From Streptomyces sp. NBC_00286 (GTDB lineage: Bacteria; Actinomycetota; Actinomycetes; Streptomycetales; Streptomycetaceae): 64,000 nucleotides of DNA. The notes below the pieces were generated by a model that worked only from the letters and a program-made list of their open reading frames with translations, had not been told where the DNA came from and did not search any database. The DNA is taken from the NCBI RefSeq assembly GCF_036173125.1, contig NZ_CP108054.1, forward strand, positions 2,728,001 to 2,792,000, in the 5' to 3' direction. The position numbers and the translations under genes were made by a program. Shown piece after piece: positions 31,900-40,686 of this stretch. Every line of letters begins with the position of its first letter. The stretch's first letter is position 1.

Positions 31900-32853
31900 T
31901 CAGCCCTTGACCGCGCCGGTCAACATGCCCTTCTTGAAATGCCGCTGCACAAACGGCGAAAGCACAGCCACCGGAATAAGCGCCAGCACCATCACGGCCA
32001 TCTGCAAAGCCAGAGCGGACAGCTCACCCGTGTTGACCTGGGCGGAGAGACCGACCGGCCGCTCCTGCTTCTGCACCAGCTGAATCATCACGTTCTGCAG
32101 CGGCATCATGTCCTGGTCGGTCAGATAGATCGACGCGTTGAACCAGGCGCTCCAGTAACCCACCGCGTAGAAGAGCGCGATCACCGCGAGCACCGCGCGC
32201 GACAGCGGCATCACGATCTTCCAGAGGATGCGCCAGTCGCCGGCCCCGTCGATGCGAGCGCTGTCGATGAGTTCCTGGGAGATGCCCATGAAGAACGCCC
32301 GCAGGACAAGGATGTTGAAGACGCTCACCGCGCTGGGGAGGATCAGCGCGAGGTACGTGTCGGTGAGTCCGAGCCCCTGCACCAGCAGGTACGTCGGGAT
32401 CAGGCCGGCGCCGAAGAACATGGTCGCCAGGAGCGTCATCAGGATCCCGCGGTGGGCGAGCGAGCCGCTGCGCGAGAGGCCGTATGCGCACAGCACCGAC
32501 ACGGCCATGCTGAACAGCGTGCCGACCAGGGTCACCCCGACGCTGACCAGTGCGGCGCGCTGGACCTGGCCGCCGCTGAGGAGTTCCTGGTAGGCGACGA
32601 AGGTGATGCCCTTGGGGATCACCACCAGACCGCCGGCCTCGTCGATGGTCTTCTTCGACTGGAGGCTGGTGACGATGACGATCCACAGCGGGAAGAGGAT
32701 CGCCAAGCAGGCGAGGCTCAGGACGAGACCCTTGCCCGCAAGGCCGGCCTTGGCCGGCTCCTCCTCCCAGACCGGGCGGGGAGGGGCCGCCCAGGGACTC
32801 GGTTTCTTCGCCGCCGGCTTCTCGTCGGCCGGCTTGTCGAGGACAGCGCTCAC
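31900..32853 (-). CDS. carbohydrate ABC transporter permease (LplC/YtcP type, MalG superfamily)
   Basis: 317 aa integral membrane protein with six TM helices. A Pro/Lys-rich cytoplasmic N-terminus (~35 aa) precedes TM1 (LVLSLACLAILFPLWIVIV). The EAA loop that docks the ATPase reads ELIDSARIDGAGDWRILWKI with the expected G. C-terminus KKGMLTGAVKG is typical of the LplC group. ATG overlaps the upstream permease stop by 4 nt. No ATPase gene lies nearby; Streptomyces sugar importers of this class share MsiK, encoded elsewhere. Confidence 0.92.
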   Translation of the reverse strand: MSAVLDKPADEKPAAKKPSPWAAPPRPVWEEEPAKAGLAGKGLVLSLACLAILFPLWIVIVTSLQSKKTIDEAGGLVVIPKGITFVAYQELLSGGQVQRAALVSVGVTLVGTLFSMAVSVLCAYGLSRSGSLAHRGILMTLLATMFFGAGLIPTYLLVQGLGLTDTYLALILPSAVSVFNILVLRAFFMGISQELIDSARIDGAGDWRILWKIVMPLSRAVLAVIALFYAVGYWSAWFNASIYLTDQDMMPLQNVMIQLVQKQERPVGLSAQVNTGELSALALQMAVMVLALIPVAVLSPFVQRHFKKGMLTGAVKG

Positions 32854-33929
32854 TTCTTGTACACCCCCTGCTCACCCATGAGATGGGCGACCTTGTTGGC
32901 GGTCAGCACCAGTGCCAGGCCGACGAAGCCCTTGACGAGTCCTGCGGCGGCGGCATAGCTGAAGTCCTGGTTACGGATGCCGTTCCACCACACATAGGTA
33001 TCGAGCACATCGGAGGCGGCGACGCCCACCGCCTGCCGTTGGAGCAGCAGTTGTTCGAAGCCGACGGTGAGGGCGTCGCCGACGCGCAGCACCAGCAGCA
33101 GAGCGATCACCGGGCGCAGGGCGGGCAGCGTGATGTGCCACATGCGCCGCCAGCGTCCGGCGCCGTCCATGGTGGCGGCCTCGTACAGGTCGTTGGAGAC
33201 GGACGACAGTGCCGCGAGGAAGACGATGATGCCCCAGCCCGCGTCCTTCCAGACCATTTCCAGCGTGACCAGGTACTTGAAGGTCTCCGGGTTGGTCATC
33301 AGATCGAAGCCCTCGTAGCCGTGCTGGCGGAGGGTCTGCGCGATGATGCCCGCGCCGCCGAAGATCTGCATGAAGACGGTGACGACGAGGACCCAGGAGA
33401 AGAAGTGCGGCAGGTACATGATCGCCTGGGCGAGGGCCCGTACCCGGGGCCTGACCACGCTGTTGATGAGGAGCGCGAGCAGGATCGGGATCGGGAAGAA
33501 CAGCACCAGTTGCAGGAAGAACAGTACGAACGTGTTCTGCACCGCGTGCCAGAAAGCCGAGTCCGCGAAGATCCGCTCGAACTGTTCGAAGCCGATCCAG
33601 GGACTCTGGAAGATGGCGACGAAACCGTTCTCGCTGAGGTACGGGTCGTAGTCCTGGAAGGCGACGACGTTGCCGAGGATCGGCACGTAGTTGAAGACCA
33701 GGATCAACAGCACCGCCGGCAGGGTCATCAGGATCAGCGTGCGGTCGCGCTTGAACCGGAGCCGGAGGCTCAGCTTCCCCCGGCGCTTGTCCTCGCGCGA
33801 CCGGGACCGCGACCCGGATCGGAACGGCGGCCGGAACCAGGAGCGGCGTCCGGCGCCGTCGAACGACGCCGGATCCTCCGCTGGGGTCTTCGCCTCGGCC
33901 CTGGACCGGGGCACCGTGCTGTGGGACAC
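32850..33929 (-). CDS. carbohydrate ABC transporter permease (LplB/YteP type, MalF superfamily)
   Basis: 359 aa. A ~65-residue basic, Arg/Ser-rich cytoplasmic N-terminus precedes TM1 (LILMTLPAVLLILVFNYVPI). Family hallmarks: PILGNVVAFQDYDP, NTFVLFFLQLVLFFPIPILLAL read as TM2, and the EAA loop ELYEAATMDGAGRWRRMWHI written here as LYEAATMDGAGRW. Ends MGEQGVYKK. Pairs with the LplC-type permease and the lipoprotein SBP. Members of this subgroup import oligosaccharides from plant cell-wall polymers. Confidence 0.92.
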   Translation of the reverse strand: MSHSTVPRSRAEAKTPAEDPASFDGAGRRSWFRPPFRSGSRSRSREDKRRGKLSLRLRFKRDRTLILMTLPAVLLILVFNYVPILGNVVAFQDYDPYLSENGFVAIFQSPWIGFEQFERIFADSAFWHAVQNTFVLFFLQLVLFFPIPILLALLINSVVRPRVRALAQAIMYLPHFFSWVLVVTVFMQIFGGAGIIAQTLRQHGYEGFDLMTNPETFKYLVTLEMVWKDAGWGIIVFLAALSSVSNDLYEAATMDGAGRWRRMWHITLPALRPVIALLLVLRVGDALTVGFEQLLLQRQAVGVAASDVLDTYVWWNGIRNQDFSYAAAAGLVKGFVGLALVLTANKVAHLMGEQGVYKK

Positions 33930-33955
33930 GGTCTTCTCCTCGCCTCAGCCCCGGG

Positions 33956-35632
33956 TCAGTTCGCCGACCCGTTGTCGTCGAGCAGCTTCTTGTACCAGTC
34001 GCGCAGGTCGTCGCCGCCCTTCTTCTTCCAGTCGGACACGGCCTGCTGGACATCGCTGATCTTCTTGCGGCCGCGCACCACGTCGTCCTCGAGCTGCTCG
34101 AAGTCGTCGGCGAGGTTGGCCCAGCGGTTGGGCTCGGTGACGTACAGGCCGAAGAAGGAGGACTTCTTGGTGAAGGCGCCCATCCGCTGCTGCCACTCGA
34201 CCATGCCCTTGGTGACCTCGGGGAAGTCGGGGAAGGCGACGTACGGGGCGGGGTTGCCGGTGTAGTCGTAGGCGCCGTTGACCTCGTTGACGCCCTGGGT
34301 CGTCTTGACCGGCAGGCCCTTCTTGATCTCGTAGTCGACGCCCTCGACGCCGTACGCGGTGAGCATGAACTCCTTGGTGCCGTACGGCGCCGCGCAGAAG
34401 TTGCAGAGGGCCAGGAAGTCCTTGATCTGTGCCTCGGTCGCCTTCTTGCTGATGAAGGTGAAGATGTTGGCGGGCTGGACCGCCCACAGCGTCGGGTCGC
34501 CGCCGTCCGGGCCGAAGTAGTCGAACGCGGCCATGTCGAAGTCCGGGTTCTGGGTGGCCTGTTCGGCGGTCTTGCCCCACCAGTCGGAGATGTTGTTGTT
34601 GTAGACCAGCACCTCGCCGGCGGTGAAACGGTTGCCCGAGGTGCCGCCGTCCTTGCCGCTGACCGCGTCCGGGTGGACCACCTTGGCCGCGTAGAGCTTG
34701 CGCGTCCACTCCAGGGCTTCGAGGTACTGCTCGGTCTCGACGCGGTTGATCAGCTTGCCGTCCTGCAGATTCCACCACAGCGCCTTGTCGCTGCCCGACA
34801 GGCATCCGAAGATGTTGAACGCCGACCACTTCATGTCGTCGCAGGCCCAGAGCTTCGACTTGGGGTCGTTCGCTTCCTTCGCCCAGGACAGGAACTCGTC
34901 GGGGCTCGTGGGGAGGCTGTAGCCCTTCTCCTTGAACAGGTCCCTGCGGTACATGGGCGCGATGTCCGTGACGTACGAGGCGGGCATCGGGATCGCCCGC
35001 AGCTGACCGCCGAAGATGGCGCGCTGCCAGGCCTCGGTGGGGACGGCCGCGAGGTTCGGGTAGTCCCTGACCTTGTCGCCGGACAGATACGGGCCGAGGT
35101 CGGCGAACTTGGCGTTGATGGCGCTGGGTATCCGGCCCATCATGTTCCAGCCCGGCACGGTCACCACGTCGGGGATGTTGTTGCCGGCGAGGACCGCGCC
35201 GAGCTTCTGGTCGTAGGTGACGCCGTCCTGGTTCTGCCAGGTGACGTCGACGCCGATGGCCTCGTTCATGGCCTTGTAGTACGGGTTGTCGGTCTTCGGC
35301 GGGGTTCCGTAGAACGGCGACAGGATCGTGAGCTTGCCGCCGCTGCCCATCTTCTTGGCCACCGACGCCTTCAGCTCGGCCGTGGGGATCGCCTTGGTGA
35401 AACCGGCCGCCGAGCCGTTCTTCGCCGGGATGTCGGGCGCCACCACGGTCGATGCCACGTAGGCCGGGAGGAGCTTCGCGGCGTCCTTGCCGGACGTGGT
35501 GCCTTCCTTGCGGCCCTCCTGGGAGCCGCCGCAGGCGGACAGCAGCGGCACGCCTCCGGCCACCGCGGCGGCGGCGACCGCCGTGGAGGCGAGGAAGCTT
35601 CTCCGGCTGGGGGCGGAGGTGTTCGGCGTCAT
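33956..35632 (-). CDS. extracellular sugar-binding lipoprotein (LplA/YtcQ type)
   Basis: 558 aa, larger than mono/disaccharide-binding SBPs and typical of the long-chain oligosaccharide group. Tat lipoprotein signal: SRRSFLASTAVAAAAVAGG with lipobox LLSAC, Cys about residue 33. Body contains LTILSPFYGTPPKTDNPYY, IPDVVTVPGW and a Trp-rich region (DKALWWNLQDG; ISDWWGKT) likely lining the sugar site. First gene of SBP-permease-permease-GH74-GH42-GH12. Just upstream lies a TTGTGC-N17-TAACCT promoter and an operator palindrome, so it is the probable main control point of the uptake operon. Confidence 0.93.
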   Translation of the reverse strand: MTPNTSAPSRRSFLASTAVAAAAVAGGVPLLSACGGSQEGRKEGTTSGKDAAKLLPAYVASTVVAPDIPAKNGSAAGFTKAIPTAELKASVAKKMGSGGKLTILSPFYGTPPKTDNPYYKAMNEAIGVDVTWQNQDGVTYDQKLGAVLAGNNIPDVVTVPGWNMMGRIPSAINAKFADLGPYLSGDKVRDYPNLAAVPTEAWQRAIFGGQLRAIPMPASYVTDIAPMYRRDLFKEKGYSLPTSPDEFLSWAKEANDPKSKLWACDDMKWSAFNIFGCLSGSDKALWWNLQDGKLINRVETEQYLEALEWTRKLYAAKVVHPDAVSGKDGGTSGNRFTAGEVLVYNNNISDWWGKTAEQATQNPDFDMAAFDYFGPDGGDPTLWAVQPANIFTFISKKATEAQIKDFLALCNFCAAPYGTKEFMLTAYGVEGVDYEIKKGLPVKTTQGVNEVNGAYDYTGNPAPYVAFPDFPEVTKGMVEWQQRMGAFTKKSSFFGLYVTEPNRWANLADDFEQLEDDVVRGRKKISDVQQAVSDWKKKGGDDLRDWYKKLLDDNGSAN

Positions 35633-35765
35633 TGCGTCAACCCTTCATGGCGCACAGCAGGACACCCGGCGGAGAGGTCGTCGGCTGTGGTGTCTTGAGT
35701 GGAACTGGCTGAGCTGAAGCGGAGCTCGGAGGAACTGTGACCGCAGGTGCGGCCTGTTCGACCAG

Positions 35766-35818
35766 TCGAAGCGCTTCGATGTTGCTGCGAGGTTAAGTGA
35801 ACACCCAAGGGTGCACAA
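35766..35818 (-). promoter_or_regulatory. promoter and LacI-type operator of the importer operon
   Basis: On the minus strand a -35-like TTGTGC (35818-35813), 17-nt spacer and -10-like TAACCT (35795-35790) precede the palindrome TCGAAGCGCTTCGA (35779-35766), which would sit at or just after the transcription start. That is a good repression geometry. Transcription start is inferred. Confidence 0.65.
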
Positions 35819-35947
35819 GAGTCGTTCCGAACATTCCTCCGAGGTGCAAAGGACTGAACCAGTCTGATCTGGGCCTTGTAACCCCCGAGAGGATGCGGAG
35901 ATGTTGCCGCGGGATGTCTTGACACCCACCCTCCGGTCGAATGAGCA

Positions 35948-35961
35948 TCGAAGCGCTTCGA
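35948..35961 (+). promoter_or_regulatory. LacI-type operator upstream of GH3
   Basis: A second perfect TCGAAGCGCTTCGA, 37 nt before the GH3 GTG start and about 23 nt after a TTGACA hexamer (35919-35924). It overlaps an in-frame ATG at 35941, which argues that the real start is further down at 35998. Confidence 0.75.
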
Positions 35962-35997
35962 AAGCTCTTCATCGCTCCTCCACAAAGGGATGCCAGC

Positions 35998-38907
35998 GTG
36001 ACCGCACAAACGCCGCCTTTCCGCGACTCGCAGCTGCCCTTCGCGAAGCGCGTCGACGATCTCCTGTCGCGGCTCACCGTGGCCGAACGCATCGCGCTGC
36101 TGCACCAGTTCGCGCCCGCGGTGGAGCGGCTCGGCGTCGCCGCGTTCCGCACCGGCCAGGAGGCGCTGCACGGCGTGGCCTGGATGGGCCCGGCGACCGT
36201 GTTCCCGCAGGCGGTGGGCCTCGGCGCGACCTGGAACGACGATCTCGTACGCCGCGTCGGCGAGGCCGTCTCCACCGAGGCCCGCGCGATGCGCGCCCGC
36301 GACGACCGCATCGGCCTCAACGTCTGGGCGCCCACGGTCAACCTCCTGCGCCACCCCCTCTGGGGCCGCAACGAGGAGGGCTACTCCGAAGACCCCAGGC
36401 TCACCTCGGCGATCGCGACGGCGTACACCCGCGGCCTGCGCGGCGACCACCCCGCGTACTGGCGCACGGCCCCCGTCCTCAAGCACTGGCTCGCGCACAA
36501 CAACGAGACGCAGCGGGACATCACCTCGTCGTCCGTCCGGCCCCGCGTCCTGCACGAGTACGACCTCCGCGCCTTCCGCGCGACGGTCGAGGCGGGCACG
36601 GTGGCCGGCGTGATGCCCGCGTACAACCTGGTCAACGGCCGCCCCAACCACGTATCGCCGTATCTGAACGAGCACCTGCGCACCTGGACGGACCAGGACC
36701 TCCTGGTCTGCTCGGACGCGGGCGCGCCCTCCAACCTGGTCGACTCCGAGCACTACTTCGACACCCACGAGGAGGCGACGGCCGCGGCCCTGCGCGCGGG
36801 CGTGGACAGCTTCACGGACCACGGCACGGACAGCTCGAAGATCGTCGAACGTGTCCAGTGCGCCCTGGACCAGGGCCTGTTGACCGAGGCGGACATCGAC
36901 ACCGCGGTCCGCCGCCAGCTCGCGGTCCGCTTCCGGCTCGGCGAGTTCGACCCCCACCTGGACCCGTACGCGGACACGAAGACCTTCGACACCCCGGCCC
37001 ACCGCGCACTCGCCCAGGAGGCCGCGGAACAGGCGATCGTCCTCCTCAAGAACGACGACCTGTTGCCCCTCGCCGAAGGCACCCGCATCGCCGTGGTCGG
37101 CCTCCTCGCCGACGAGTGCAAGCTCGACTGGTACAGCGGCACGCTCATCCACCGCTCCACACCCCTCGAGGGCCTGTACGAGCGCTTCGGCGCCGAGCAC
37201 GTCGACTTCGCGGAGGGCGTGGACCGCGTACGCCTGAAGACCTCGGCCGGTACGTATCTGAGCGTGCCCCTCGCCGACGACGTGACCGACGAAGCCCGCG
37301 GCGCCGAGGGCGCGCTGGACCCGGCCCTCCTCGCGGGCCGCACCGACCTGCCCCCGCTGACCACCGACGTCACCGGTACGGACCTCGCGCTGATCGACTG
37401 GGGCGAGGGCGTCCTCACTCTCCGCGCCCCCGACGGCCGCTACCTCTCCGTGGCCGACGACGGCTGCGTACGGGCGTCGGCGGACCAGCCCGGCGGCTGG
37501 ATCGTCCAGGAGACATTCCGCCTGGAACCCCTGGAACCCCTGGAACCCAGTGATTCCCACGCGAACGGGCACCTCCTGAAGCACCTGGGGACTGGTCGGT
37601 ACGTCACTGTCGCCGCCGACGGCGTGAAGGTTGCCGCCGACGATCCGCGCGACGCGGAGACCTTCGAGGTCGTCGTCACGGAGCGTGGCGAGGACGCGGT
37701 GACGCGGGCCGCCGCCACCGCGGACGTGGTGGTCGTGGTCGCGGGCAACGACCCGCACATCAACGGCCGCGAGACGGAGGACCGTACGACGCTCCGCCTC
37801 CCCGAGCACCAGGAGCGCCTGCTGCGGGCCGCCCGTGCCGCGAACCCGAACACGGCCCTGACCCTCGTCTCCGCCTACCCCTACGCGGTGGACCCCGAGG
37901 ACCTCCCGGCCCTGCTGTGGACGGCCCACGGCGGCCAGGCGGCCGGCCCCGCCCTGGCTCGCGTCCTGGCAGGCGACGTCTCCCCGGCAGGGCGCCTCCC
38001 ACAGACCTGGTACGCCTCCGACGCGGACCTTCCCGACCTCCTCGACTACGACGTGATCGGCAGCCGCCAGACGTACCTCTACTTCGAGGGCACCCCGCTC
38101 TTCCCGTTCGGCCACGGCCTGTCGTACGCGTCCTTCGCCTACGACGGCCTTCAAGTCGAGCCGGGCGATGGCGAGTTGAAGGCCTCCGTCACGGTCACCA
38201 ACACGAGCCGGGTGGCCGCCGACGAGGTCGTCCAGCTCTACACGCGCGCGGTGCACCCCTCGGTCCCGCGCCCGCGCCGGGAACTTGCGGCACACCGCCG
38301 CATCCACCTGGCCCCCGGCGCCTCCGCCGAGCTCTCCTTCGAACTCCCGCTGCACACCTTCGAGTTCTGGGATGTGGCCCACGGGAGGTGGCGGCTGGAG
38401 CCGGGAGCGTACGAGGTGCTCGTGGGCGCGTCCAGCGAGGACATCCGCCTGCGCTGCACGATCGACCTCGACGGCACTCCCACGCCTCCCCGTCCGGTCC
38501 TCGGACTCGGCCTGAACGCCGCCGACTTCGACGAGCAACGGGCGGCCGAGATCGTCGACCGAACGAAGGTGTCGGGGGATGCGGTGACGCCGGCGGGCGG
38601 GAGTGAGGCGGCGGGTGAGGGCGGAGCTGAGGCCGAACTGATCTTCCGGGCCTGCGACTTCGGGGGTGGTGCGGGTGCGGTCTCCGTCGAGGTGGCGGGT
38701 GAGGGTTCGGTCGAGGTGGCACTGGCGGATGGCCGAGTGCTGGCGGATGGCCGGGTGCTGGCGCGGCTGGACATCCCGGCGACGACAGGTCCGTACGACT
38801 ACACCACCGTGACCGGACCGATGACGACGCACGTCACCGGGGTTCACGACCTGCACATCAGGCTGCGCGGCCGGGTTCGGCTTGCGCGCGTCGGCTTCTC
38901 CGGTTGA
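35998..38907 (+). CDS. GH3 beta-glucosidase with inserted beta-trefoil-like domain and C-terminal CBM-like domain
   Basis: 969 aa, no signal peptide, so intracellular. GH3 barrel first (VFPQAVGLGATWN; EGYSEDPRL; nucleophile Asp in LLVCSDAGAP, where most relatives have SDW). The alpha/beta sandwich is interrupted at about residues 405-560 by a segment with GTYLSV, GRYLSV and GRYVTV repeats, resembling a fascin-like beta-trefoil; GH3 enzymes more often carry PA14 at this point. Then the sandwich resumes (VVVVVAGNDPHINGRETEDR), fibronectin-III-like domain, and a C-terminal ~90 aa ending VTGVHDLHIRLRGRVRLARV, like CBM6. GTG at 35998 has AAAGGGA 7 nt upstream. Divergent from the importer operon. 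Likely releases glucose from imported oligosaccharides. Confidence 0.9.
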   Translation: MTAQTPPFRDSQLPFAKRVDDLLSRLTVAERIALLHQFAPAVERLGVAAFRTGQEALHGVAWMGPATVFPQAVGLGATWNDDLVRRVGEAVSTEARAMRARDDRIGLNVWAPTVNLLRHPLWGRNEEGYSEDPRLTSAIATAYTRGLRGDHPAYWRTAPVLKHWLAHNNETQRDITSSSVRPRVLHEYDLRAFRATVEAGTVAGVMPAYNLVNGRPNHVSPYLNEHLRTWTDQDLLVCSDAGAPSNLVDSEHYFDTHEEATAAALRAGVDSFTDHGTDSSKIVERVQCALDQGLLTEADIDTAVRRQLAVRFRLGEFDPHLDPYADTKTFDTPAHRALAQEAAEQAIVLLKNDDLLPLAEGTRIAVVGLLADECKLDWYSGTLIHRSTPLEGLYERFGAEHVDFAEGVDRVRLKTSAGTYLSVPLADDVTDEARGAEGALDPALLAGRTDLPPLTTDVTGTDLALIDWGEGVLTLRAPDGRYLSVADDGCVRASADQPGGWIVQETFRLEPLEPLEPSDSHANGHLLKHLGTGRYVTVAADGVKVAADDPRDAETFEVVVTERGEDAVTRAAATADVVVVVAGNDPHINGRETEDRTTLRLPEHQERLLRAARAANPNTALTLVSAYPYAVDPEDLPALLWTAHGGQAAGPALARVLAGDVSPAGRLPQTWYASDADLPDLLDYDVIGSRQTYLYFEGTPLFPFGHGLSYASFAYDGLQVEPGDGELKASVTVTNTSRVAADEVVQLYTRAVHPSVPRPRRELAAHRRIHLAPGASAELSFELPLHTFEFWDVAHGRWRLEPGAYEVLVGASSEDIRLRCTIDLDGTPTPPRPVLGLGLNAADFDEQRAAEIVDRTKVSGDAVTPAGGSEAAGEGGAEAELIFRACDFGGGAGAVSVEVAGEGSVEVALADGRVLADGRVLARLDIPATTGPYDYTTVTGPMTTHVTGVHDLHIRLRGRVRLARVGFSG

Positions 38908-38935
38908 GGGTCCGGACCAGGCCGACGCACAGGGA

Positions 38936-38969
38936 GGGCCCGGCACCGGAAGGCATCGGTGCCGGGCCC
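38936..38969. terminator. terminator after GH3
   Basis: GGGCCCGGCACCG / CGGTGCCGGGCCC form a perfect 13-bp stem with an 8-nt loop, 28 nt past the GH3 stop; followed by CTTCAT. Confidence 0.85.
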
Positions 38970-39078
38970 CTTCATCCCGGGATACGGGTCGAGCCTACAT
39001 GAAAACGATTGTCACAAGCCAGGGGCGGCTGAGCTGTCGGCTTGCGGACGATTTATGGGCTTAAGGCTAAATTCTGGG

Positions 39079-40542
39079 CTAGAGGTTGAGCCCGGTCAGC
39101 ACCATGACCCGCTCGTAGGTGTAGTCCTCCATCGCGAACTTCACGCCCTCGCGCCCGACGCCGGACTGCTTCACTCCGCCGTATGGCATCTGGTCGGCGC
39201 GATATGAGGGGACGTCGCCGATGATCACGCCGCCGACCTCCAGCGCCCGGTGCGCGCGGAAGGCGGTCTGCAGGTCGTGGGTGAGCACCCCTGCCTGGAG
39301 GCCGTACTTGGAGTCGTTGACGGCGGCGAAGGCGGCGGCCTCTCCGTCGACCTTCTGCAGGGTGAGGACGGGCCCGAAGACCTCCTCGCAGTACAGGGTG
39401 ACGTCGGTGGGCACATCGGCGAGAACGGTCGGTGCGTACGTGGCCCCGTCGCGTTTGCCGCCGGTCAGCAGCCGGGCTCCGGCCGCGACCGCCTCGTCGA
39501 CCCACGCCTCCACGCGCTCGGCGGCGTCCTCGCTGACCAGCGGGCCGACGTCGGTCGCCTCGTCGGAGGGGTCGCCGGTCACCTGAGCCTCGACGGCGGC
39601 GATGATGCGGGGCACCAGCCGGTCGTACACGGAGGCGTCGGCGATCACTCGCTGGACGGAGATGCAGGACTGGCCGCCCTGGTAGTTGGAGAAGGTGGCG
39701 ATACGGGTTGCCGCCCAGTCCAGGTCCTCGTCACTGGCGTAGTCGGCGAGGACGACGGCGGCGCCGTTTCCGCCGAGTTCCAGGGTGCAGTGTTTGCGCG
39801 GCACCGAGTCCATGATCGAATAGCCGACCTTCTCGGAGCCGGTGAACGAGATGACGGGCAGGCGCTCGTCCTGTACGAGGGCGGGCATGCGGTCGTTGGC
39901 GACGGGGAGGATGCTCCACGCTCCGCTGGGGAGCTTGGTCCCGGCTTCGCTCTCGGCTTCGGCGAGCAGTTCGCCGATCATCAGGCCTGAGAGCGGGGTC
40001 GCAGGGGCGGGCTTCAGGATGATCGGGACGCCTGCGGCGATGGCTGGGGCGATCTTGTGGGCGCAGAGGTTGAGGGGGAAGTTGAAGGGTGCGATGCCGA
40101 GGACGGCGCCCTTGGGGAAGCGGCGCGTGACGGCCAGCCGCCCCTGTCCGGCGGGGTCGGTGTCGAGGCGCTGAGCCTCGCCGCCGTTGAACCGCCGGGC
40201 TTCCTCGGCCGCGAACCGGAACACGGAGACGGCCCTTCCGACTTCTCCGCGGGCCCACTTGAGCGGCTTTCCGTTCTCGGCGGAGATGAGGCGGGCGATC
40301 TCCTCGCCTCGCTCGCGGAGGCGGCGGGATACGTGGTCGAGGGTGGCGGCGCGGATGTGGGCCGGGGTGGCGGCGAACTCGTCACGGGCGGCGTGCGCGG
40401 CGGAGACGGCCTCGTCGACCTGCGCGTCACTCGGCACGCTCACGGTCCCGACGATGCGGCCGTCCCACGGGGACGTCACCTCGAACGTGGTGTCACCTGT
40501 GGCCTGGCGGCCGGCGAGCCAGAAGGCGTGCGTGTCTTTCAT
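39079..40542 (-). CDS. NAD(P)-dependent aldehyde dehydrogenase
   Basis: 487 aa ALDH-superfamily enzyme. Cofactor motif SFTGSEKVGYSI, catalytic Glu in LELGGNGAAVVLAD and the catalytic Cys in YQGGQSCISVQR are present; C-terminal CEEVFGPVLTLQKVD is canonical. Closest in style to the succinate-semialdehyde / lactaldehyde group. ATG at 40542 with GAAGGG 9 nt upstream. Nearby PucR, GabT and PotDABC make semialdehyde oxidation in GABA or polyamine degradation likely, but substrate cannot be read from sequence. Convergent with GH3, so not part of the glycan regulon by position. Confidence 0.9.
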   Translation of the reverse strand: MKDTHAFWLAGRQATGDTTFEVTSPWDGRIVGTVSVPSDAQVDEAVSAAHAARDEFAATPAHIRAATLDHVSRRLRERGEEIARLISAENGKPLKWARGEVGRAVSVFRFAAEEARRFNGGEAQRLDTDPAGQGRLAVTRRFPKGAVLGIAPFNFPLNLCAHKIAPAIAAGVPIILKPAPATPLSGLMIGELLAEAESEAGTKLPSGAWSILPVANDRMPALVQDERLPVISFTGSEKVGYSIMDSVPRKHCTLELGGNGAAVVLADYASDEDLDWAATRIATFSNYQGGQSCISVQRVIADASVYDRLVPRIIAAVEAQVTGDPSDEATDVGPLVSEDAAERVEAWVDEAVAAGARLLTGGKRDGATYAPTVLADVPTDVTLYCEEVFGPVLTLQKVDGEAAAFAAVNDSKYGLQAGVLTHDLQTAFRAHRALEVGGVIIGDVPSYRADQMPYGGVKQSGVGREGVKFAMEDYTYERVMVLTGLNL

Positions 40543-40686
40543 GGGGTCCGGCCCTTCGGTTTGGGGTGGCGTTGTACGTGTGTTTGGACGCGGTCCACGG
40601 TAGGCCTGCCGGCCTGGGCGGGTCGCTTGTCCGGCCTGTACCACTCGCCGTGGTCGGTGCTCCACTTTGGCGGATGGCGGTTGGGT

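Noticed and set aside
30031..32958. 975-codon plus-strand open frame
   Set aside because: Antisense to GH74 and a permease; the opposite strand encodes clear families.
35629..38946. 1105-codon minus-strand open frame across GH3
   Set aside because: Antisense shadow; the plus-strand GH3 has motifs, ribosome-binding site and operator.
38998..39014. TGAAAACGATTGTCA, resembling a Zur-type box
   Set aside because: Arms match at only 5 of 7 positions and it lies between two convergent gene ends, with no promoter to control.
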